Assembly: GCA_038503065.1 (NCBI GenBank)
Contig: JBCAMK010000003.1
Coordinates: 1,736,001 to 1,800,000 of the forward strand
DNA length: 64,000 nucleotides
Origin: Paragyromitra xinjiangensis
Taxonomy: Eukaryota > Ascomycota > Pezizomycetes > Pezizales > Discinaceae
Reading direction: 5' to 3'
The translations under genes and the position numbers were made by a program. Positions 57,337-64,000 of this stretch are shown in pieces. Positions within the stretch are counted from its first letter, which is position 1. Each line of letters opens with the position of its first letter. The notes beneath the pieces are model-generated. The model saw only the letters and a program-made list of their open reading frames with translations, was not told the DNA's origin and searched no databases.

Positions 57337-57680
57337 ATGGGTGCTGTCGTCTCTTGTGTATGTCTTACTACAAACTCCATCACATCATTCACGAGCTTCT
57401 TCTAACTTTGCATTCTAGATCAAAGCCGTCTTCCGTACCATCGGTAACGCGATCACTGTCATCATCAATAGCATTGCCAACATCTTGAAAGCTATCATCA
57501 ACGGAATTGCAAGGTATGTTACGCCACTTTAGTCACAACCATCACTCGAAGAAACATCTGCTAACACCATAATTCGTTAGTGTCTTCACTATCATCATTT
57601 CCTGCCTCACCTGCGGACGCAGCGGAAGGAGCCGCGGAACCCGCAGAGTGGGTCACACTCGGACGACGCGTGCCATATAA
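57337..57680 (+). CDS. Small conserved fungal protein with myristoylation-type N-terminus
   Basis: Three exons (57337-57357, 57419-57513, 57581-57680) encode 71 residues. The N-terminus MGAVVSC has a glycine at position 2 and a cysteine at 7, a pattern suited to myristoylation plus palmitoylation. It is followed by an amphipathic or hydrophobic stretch (AVFRTIGNAITVIINSIANI, LKAIINGIASVFTIIISCLTC) and an Arg/Thr/Gly-rich tail (GRSGRSRGTRRVGHTRTTRA). Short proteins of this layout are widespread in ascomycetes, as far as I recall, without known function. Membrane attachment is inferred from the sequence only. The splice phases agree and the context CACAATGG is good. Confidence 0.75.
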
Positions 57681-58086
57681 GTGTCTCTAAGCCCCAGCCG
57701 AGTAGCGGATGAGAGTCGAGATACAGTTCCTTTAGTCTTTTTTTCTGTATGGTGGCATGCGCGATACCCTAGTTCGATGGTTACGAATTTCCTTTGTTCC
57801 TGTTAGGAGTTGGGGATACAGTCTTTAATTTTCAAGTCTAAAGTTTAGATTTCTTGGAAGTTAAATTGAAATTTAATCGATAAATTACTATTATAATCTT
57901 ATGTTTATCTTTCGTTTATCATCTAAAGTATACCGTACCAGTAAAAAATATCTAACGATCTTTTGCCAGACACCAAAAAAAACCTCTTATCGTGAATATC
58001 CCGAGGATGAAATAAAGAATGACAATCTTTCCAAGAGATGGGAAGTAAATAAAAAAGAATAAGGAAATGTAGGAGCGATCTTTAGA
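57681..58086. other. Convergent 3' intergenic, no gene seen
   Basis: AT-rich 3' flanks of the small MG-start gene (+) and the methyltransferase gene (-). Confidence 0.5.
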
Positions 58087-61000
58087 TCAATCTACATTCA
58101 CAACCAAAACATCCTTTTGAGACCCTAATACCTCTATCTCATTCTTTTCGTCGTCCGGAATTCTAATGATTGTTTGCGCCCCCATCTCCTTCTCTGCGTC
58201 AGCCGTCTCTAAATCCTTTTTTGCATCCGCGTTCCCTACTTTCTTACTCCTCTCTCTATCCGCTTTCTCCATTGCTCTCCTAACCTCCCTCAACAATGCC
58301 TCAGCCAGCGCAGGCGGGACTGCGTTTCCAATCTGTTTCTTTTTCTGAAAAGTGCTCCCGGAAAAATCATGCGTAACAGGAAATGTTTGCAAACATGCCA
58401 ACTCCCTCGGTGTGAACGGTCGAAGTCCATTCGGATGTACATCATACGGGCCTCCACTTGCTAGGATCGTGGCCTTGAGAGGTTGGTCAAAATCTACCGG
58501 AGACGGCCGAAACCCAGTTGGAAAACGAAGAGGGTTATGACATGTTGAACCGTACGGGATACATCCAATCGCATTTCGGACGGTACGAGCTGGAGCGAGG
58601 CGAGTGCGTAGGTCCTTGTCCCTAGGATGGGCATATTTTGGAGTTGGAAAATTCGGGAGCGATTCACCAGGGCTATTACGGATCAGCAAAATCACTATAG
58701 GATAGTCGGAAACATCACGAACCTAGCGGCCAAAATAAACAGCCTTTTTCTCGTCTGTGGTACCCCATACTCAACACCATGCAGCACCTTCCAACTGATA
58801 GAGAATCCCAAATCTGTGAAACACATGACCAGACTCCGGAACCACTCTTGCCGATTCAAAATACCGTCTGTCTGCTCTAAAGTCACCATTCTCGGTCTTG
58901 ATACCTCCAAACATTCCTTGACGCAAAAAAGTGAGGCTTCATTTCGATCGTCATCTTTTCCAGCGATTGTATGAGCAGGGGAGTGTGGTTGGCATGGCGG
59001 TGAGAGATGGACAACATCAACAAGCAGATCTTCAGGTGGTAATGCCACAAAGTCGTTGACAGAGACAAAGTATGTCTCACAATCAGGAAAGTTCCTAGTA
59101 TATGTTGTCACGGCGTCTATGTTGAAGTCAAAGCTCCATGCATTTGTGAGTCCCGCGGAGCGGGCCCCAGAGGACATACCGCCACCTCCGCAGAAAGCAT
59201 CGCCGAATTTATATTTGCGCTTAGCTGATGGTCTAAAAACTGGTTGAGGAGGCGGTGCCTTGGTAAGGATATGCCGGAAATCCCGCTTTCCGGATGAGTC
59301 TTTACTTGGAGTCAACAGACTCCCAGGCGATTCAAGGTCTTCAGAAATCGACGGCAGTCCTAACTTGACTGGTAGAGTACTATATCTTTTCGGGGTCGAA
59401 GGTTGATTGTTGTCGAGCGGCGCCAGGACCTTGCTAGGAAGAATAGAGCGTTCCAGGTTGTCATATACATTGGATCGGAAAGTACTTTTCTGAGTAGCTG
59501 TGTTCCCAAAGAATAATGACGGGCGAAAGTTCCCCTCGGCAAATGTTAGAGGCCTCCCTGATTTGTTATATGTCTGCTTGTTTAGTAATGAGTTAAATGG
59601 CAAAAAGTTGGAATCCCTAAAGACTCCGAATCGCTTCTGGCTTGAATTCCAAAGGTCCGAATCACTTAGCGACGGTATCAGTGACCTTGGCGGCAAAAGC
59701 TCAGAAGTCTTGCTAGGAGTTGATGGAGGTGAATTGATGCCGAGTGCTGGATTATTAGTAGAGGTGTGTCGTGGTGAAAGATTGGAAGAACTTGGCAGTG
59801 TATTTAGATTTGGGGTATAAGTTCCTTGAAAGTAGCCAAGAAACCTGCCGGCAGGCGTTCTCGAGTCGATAGTCGCCTCGTAATGACTACTCCCTACACT
59901 CCCTGTCTCAGACGAGTCGTCACGCTGAAAAGGTGTGTAAGACGTTTGATTTAGCTCAAGGCTACTATCATTGGTAATAATCTCAGTATGATGGGTTTCC
60001 TTTGCACATTCATTTGCTTGCTTCCGTTCCCCAGTAGTCAAATCTATAAAGTTGTTCCTTCGCACGTTCCGCTCAATAAAGCCTTCCTTTTCATATAGAT
60101 CGTTGGATGAAGCTGGTGGTTTGTCTTGCGGTATCCGTTTTTGTAGCATTTCAACCATCTTCACAAGCCCGCCTCTCCAACTTTCCCGCAGCTCGCTGTC
60201 ATCCGTTCGGTACTCTTTATCCACCTCGTGTTCCTGGAGACGCCATATATACCCTTCCTGCTTGCTGAGCATAGTTATTCTCCACCTGCAAATCAATCTT
60301 CCCTCCCTTTCATCTGTTTCTTCGACCCCTGTAATGTCCCTATACTTGGGAAAATTTGCGTTGGTTACAATCAAGATCCTAGGCTTGAGAACCTCAGAGA
60401 GAGGAATAGTTTCCGAGAGAGAGCTCATGGCAACCTCATTCTTCTTCAATGCTAGCAGCCCTAAGAATTCGCGCGCTCTTTGGAATTTTGGCCCCTGAAG
60501 AAAGATCTGGTCCTCTCCGTCATCGCTGATCCGGTTCTTGATAACAGCGATCCGGAGGAAAGTTCCATCATGGAGCTCAACCGTTTTTCGCTCACGCAGT
60601 AGGTGACCATTATAGAGCGTTGAATCAAGTTCTAGCTCACAATGCCTTTCGGCTACTGGTGGCGGTGAAGCAGCATGAGCAGTTCTGCTGGCTGTCTTTG
60701 AGTAAGGGAACTGAGCCAGAGTATTAGGAGGCGAGTGCGGTAACTGGGCTTGCCCCATAACTTGTAGAGGGGCATGGGGTTTACTGGCCCTTTTAGGAGT
60801 GGATGGAGGAGAATTAGCTCGAAATGGAGTACGAGGTAATGCTCCAATGGCCCAGTCAGTCCTTGGCCCCGGGGATTGCGGACTAGGCAGGTTTATCTTA
60901 GGAAGACCCAAAAGAGGGTTGCATAGACCAGCCTTGTGAGGAGAAAAGAACGAATTGGGCCGCGCAGCCTGTCCAGCTTGTGCTGGCTTTAAGCTGAATG

Positions 61001-61429
61001 GTTGAAAACACTTCTGGACATGAGATTGAATACTGGGTTGAGCGCCAGGCATCCAAGGATCAAATTGGATATCAGACATACGATAAGGATCTAGAAGTTA
61101 AATTCAGCATCAAATACCCAAGTGATATTTCAATAAATTTGACCCCCAGAACGAGCTGAAGAACTCACATCCGTTTCCCTTTACAATATTCAGGCCTTGT
61201 GTCATACAGGCTAGCTTTTCGCCTTTTGTAAGGTCAACCGTTGGAACTATCTTCCTCCTGCGGCTTGGGGATGATTCTTAACGCATAAAATAAGCCTCCA
61301 TTCTAAAAATAGATCGATAGAAGATAAGAGTCCCGACCACTAACCAAGATCATTAATATCATCCTCATCCCGCCGTCGGCGAAGCCCCGACCCAAGAATT
61401 GGTGGCGGCATTCCGCATCTAGTCCCCAT
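58087..61429 (-). CDS. RID1: RID/Masc1-type DNA (cytosine-5) methyltransferase
   Basis: Four exons (61429-61345, 61276-61169, 61090-58723, 58672-58087) give 1048 residues. RID of Neurospora is required for repeat-induced point mutation and Masc1 of Ascobolus for methylation induced premeiotically; both act on duplicated DNA in the sexual cycle. The long N-terminal part contains a BAH-like region (about 240-390). The catalytic domain has motif I FGDAFCGGGGMSSGARSAGL (near 693), SPPCQ with the nucleophilic cysteine near 764, EQTDG in place of the ENV motif of other families (typical of RID/Masc1), GVPQTRKRLFILA, and motifs IX-X ELACLQTFP and KKKQIGNAVPPALAEAL. The two 5' exons (MGTRCGMPPPIL..., ESSPSRRRKIVPTVDLTKG...) join in phase; the alternative start is ATG 61079. 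All catalytic motifs are intact, so an active enzyme is expected. Confidence 0.9.
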
Positions 61430-63107
61430 TACGCCGGCGATTAAGCAAGCAATAGAGCCAACGGATCGCGAAACGGGCAGTGTCAGGTATCAAGCGGGGA
61501 AGTCCCAGAGGAGGTGGTTCGGCCAAAGCAGATATAGGGGAGCGAAACTCCTACTCCCGAGAAGTTCTGGGTGAAATAGAAGGGATCTATTAAAAGAAAG
61601 GAAACAGGGAGGTCCAGGCTCAGGGGATAAATAGATCTATCAAGAATCTGACTGAAATGAAATCTGAGACTGCGGGATGATCGTTACTGGATACGCTGGT
61701 TCCAGAAGGGCCGAGAATTGGGGATAATGAAACTATTTGCTCTCACAACCTAGGATCTTGCAAAAGCGCCTGCGGTAGAGATTGTGGAACGTTGGGCATG
61801 CAGGAGGTGATATACTCCCAAAATGAACATAAGTCGACGAATTCATGATGATGCGCGATCCAAAGCAAACAGAAAGCAAACCGGAAACGGGAAAATATGG
61901 CAAGAATCCCCTTTTGAAAACCGTAGTGTCTGTTATCACTACATGAGAATAAGCTTCAAAAGAAGACGGAAAGAAACTTCCCGTAGCCGCACCTCTTCCG
62001 AGTATTAAGAGGATGAACATAGGCACGGACCTAAAGTAGCATGATAACGCCCCATCCAAATCTCACACCCCATATAATGCAGATAAAAAGAGGGAAGTAA
62101 CATCACATCACCGATCCTCACTCAAGTTTGCCGTCATGAACAAACTTCCCAAACATAGAATCTCAATTTCTATAACTTATAGTCAGCCATTGACTTTGAG
62201 ACCGAAAGCTACAGATGCCTGAGGAATATTATGCATATCATAAAGTTTGTGGCCCTAAATAGGCCAAGGTGTTTGCAAAAAGCCGCGAGAGAAAAGAATC
62301 GAAATTTGTTGGTGTTGGTGATGTTGAGATGAAGTTGAAAGTCCAGTGTCTAAATTCCTATGACGCCATCGGTAAGCCAAAAGGAGCATTCCGGGATTCC
62401 TAGCGAACCAAGCGCAAAGCGGAAATTTATTGTGCAACTGAGACATGGATATTTTTGTGGCGGTCGTCACCAGCCAGAAACCCTGAGTGCTTTACAGTCT
62501 CAGAAATATTTCGTTTGTGCGTTAAATCCTACTCCCCAAGAGCCTTGAGTTTCTGCTAGGAAGAAAAAAGATATTTCATACGAGTCATCTGTAAAACTTT
62601 GATCCATTGAGAATCTAGTATTGGATCCAAGAGTAGTTTCCAACTTAATGTGATAAAAATATTGCGACAATACTTGGTACCATCCTGGAAAGTTATTTAG
62701 CAAGAAATTCAACACAAAACATCCATTACCCATGCCTGTGCCTGTGCCTGTAGAAGAAGACGATAGAAAGTAACCTTTTAAGAAAAACCTCCAAAAAACC
62801 CCTCCAAAAAAACCATCCACGAAGCAAAGTAAAGTCCTGAACCCTAGCGGTAGATGGAGAAGAAAAACTGAAAAAAAAACCAAAGTTTGTACAAGGCGGA
62901 TATAGCATGATCTCCGGCTGGGACTTAATGGGAGTTGCAGAAAGAAAAGCGGAAAAAATAACCTCTCCCTAAAGGATGAACACCCTCGCTGACTCCATAA
63001 CACCTGTTTCTGCGTAAACGAGAAAAGCCGAAACCGTAAACGCAATTCTAATTTTCCCTATGGTCCAAAGGTAACACCATCACACATTCCCTCCTATACG
63101 TCTTGTG
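61430..63107. other. Promoter of the methyltransferase and long 3' flank of the Ivy1-like gene
   Basis: No gene recognised. Next to 61429 is the methyltransferase promoter. The 62.7-63.1 kb part is A-rich on the + strand (T-rich in the sense of the upstream minus-strand gene), as expected of a 3' UTR, and contains a three-unit CCTGTG microsatellite near 62,733. The frame at 62500-63045 (-) is an effect of this composition. Confidence 0.45.
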
Positions 63108-64000
63108 TCAAATCTCCTCGCGCTGAATGGTCTTCTGTTCTTCCACCTCGCTCTCCGTTTCAGTCTCCTCCCCCCGTACGCCGCCCCCGGGCGTAGTAGG
63201 TCGTTCATCACCTTCATCTAACAGCGGCGATAGGGCCAACGATGCAATATCTGCGTTTGTTGAACCGTATTTTTGACCTCCTGCAGCACCCCAGCCAGCA
63301 CTACTAGCTGAAGGCGAAAACGGAGGTATTCCAATCTTCCCTCTACCACCACTGTTTAGCACCCCGGGGTTTGAAAAGCCGCCAGAGAATATGCTCCTCA
63401 CATCGTCATCCTCGTACTCGTCAAAATCGCCATTATGAGACAGTGCTCCAGTCAGACTTTGATATTTGCCTTCACCTCCCCCAGCTCCACCACCAGCTCC
63501 TGCACTGCCATTGCTCCCGCCAATTGTTGATGCGGAACGACTCATCCCTGGACCTTGTGGACTGGGAAGGATACTGTGGCTTGGCAGTATCGAGAAGATC
63601 TCACCTTCCCCGTTTGATCCATTACCTGCCTCTGGAGCAAATGGATCTGCTGATCGAGATATTAGATCATCTAGCCCACCTGATGAGTCCCATCCTTTTT
63701 GTGCTATCTTTTCAAAAATTTCTATTTCAGCTCGCACCACAAGAGCTGAAGAGTCCAAAATCCGAGTTGAGGTGTCCTGGGCAAGAGATAAAGCTGATCG
63801 GTAATGGGCGTATTTAAGATTATCAAGTTCATCGATTTGGCGAGTAAGGTCTACCAATGCACTGCGGAAGGCAGAGAGGTCTTCGTGTCCATCAGCGGCT
63901 GCCGTCGAGGTCCACGACGAAAAATAATCCAGCTGTCTAAACAAAGGGGAATACCCACTCCTTTTCCTTTGCCGTGCAAGCTTCAAGTGATCTGCCTCAC
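63108..64000 (-). CDS. Ivy1-like I-BAR phosphoinositide-binding protein, partial
   Basis: The minus-strand frame is open to the right edge, so the N-terminal part lies outside the window; about 297 codons are present. The first visible part, EADHLKLARQRKRSGYSPLF then FRSALVDLTRQIDELDNLKY and LDSSALVVRAEIEIFEKIAQ, is helical and resembles the end of the BAR-type helical domain of fungal Ivy1 proteins, which bind phospholipids and the vacuolar Rab Ypt7. The rest is Gly/Ser-rich and disordered with an acidic end (EETETESEVEEQKTIQREEI). The name rests on remembered family layout and is tentative. Confidence 0.5.
   Translation of the reverse strand, partial: EADHLKLARQRKRSGYSPLFRQLDYFSSWTSTAAADGHEDLSAFRSALVDLTRQIDELDNLKYAHYRSALSLAQDTSTRILDSSALVVRAEIEIFEKIAQKGWDSSGGLDDLISRSADPFAPEAGNGSNGEGEIFSILPSHSILPSPQGPGMSRSASTIGGSNGSAGAGGGAGGGEGKYQSLTGALSHNGDFDEYEDDDVRSIFSGGFSNPGVLNSGGRGKIGIPPFSPSASSAGWGAAGGQKYGSTNADIASLALSPLLDEGDERPTTPGGGVRGEETETESEVEEQKTIQREEI

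Noticed and set aside
62500..63045. 181-codon minus-strand frame rich in Phe/Leu
   Set aside because: Composition effect of an A-rich + strand region that should be the 3' UTR of the Ivy1-like gene.
1..64000. CRISPR arrays, operons, ribosome binding sites, rRNA genes
   Set aside because: The window is eukaryotic (introns throughout); no regularly spaced repeats and no rRNA sequence were seen.

Overview
The window looks like nuclear DNA of a filamentous ascomycete (Pezizomycotina). The evidence is short introns of about 50-60 nt with GTRNGT donors and CTAAY branch points, fungal-specific proteins (Skt5/Chs4, Dnf1-type flippase, tetraspanin, Cbp4), a RID/Masc1-type cytosine methyltransferase, and F-box/ankyrin genes interspersed with short inverted-repeat elements. 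An early-diverging lineage such as Pezizomycetes would fit, but that is inference; no marker here fixes it. All spliced models below were built by hand: the splice sites were read from the sequence and every complete model closes in frame.

Layout. 1-11.8 kb: Dnf1-type P4-ATPase (+), a 2.6 kb gene-poor stretch with a TA-flanked inverted-repeat element, the ribosome-biogenesis gene SDA1 (-), and a divergent F-box/ankyrin gene (+). 13-22.3 kb: a run of minus-strand metabolic and housekeeping genes: phosphoserine aminotransferase, malate synthase with a 9-nt microexon, proteasome alpha1 with a 7-nt first exon, and a PLS1-like tetraspanin; a pogo-like MITE lies between the second and third. 25.1-26.2 kb: MADS-box MCM1 (+). 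26.2-35.7 kb: gene-poor, with one long F-box/ankyrin gene (-) and decayed coding-like pieces. 35.7-44.3 kb: CBP4 (-), SKT5/CHS4 (+), and a proline-rich orphan (-). 45-54.1 kb: a dense block with NIF3 (-), KIN28/CDK7 (+), an F-box gene (+), TFB3/MAT1 (-), BUD27/URI (+) and a twin-CX9C protein (-). 54.5-57.7 kb: two TA-flanked MITEs around an HSP9/HSP12 gene, a Copia gag-like remnant, and a tiny MG-start protein. 58.1-64 kb: the RID-like methyltransferase (-) and an Ivy1-like gene (-) cut by the right edge.

How parts connect. KIN28 and TFB3 encode the kinase and the RING subunit of the TFIIK/CAK module of TFIIH and lie about 1.8 kb apart; BUD27, a factor for RNA polymerase assembly, shares TFB3's promoter. 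SER1 has two perfect Gcn4/CpcA-type sites upstream. The RID-like methyltransferase sits in a window whose MITE arms differ from each other almost only by transitions, as RIP would predict. No rRNA, tRNA or CRISPR array was recognised.
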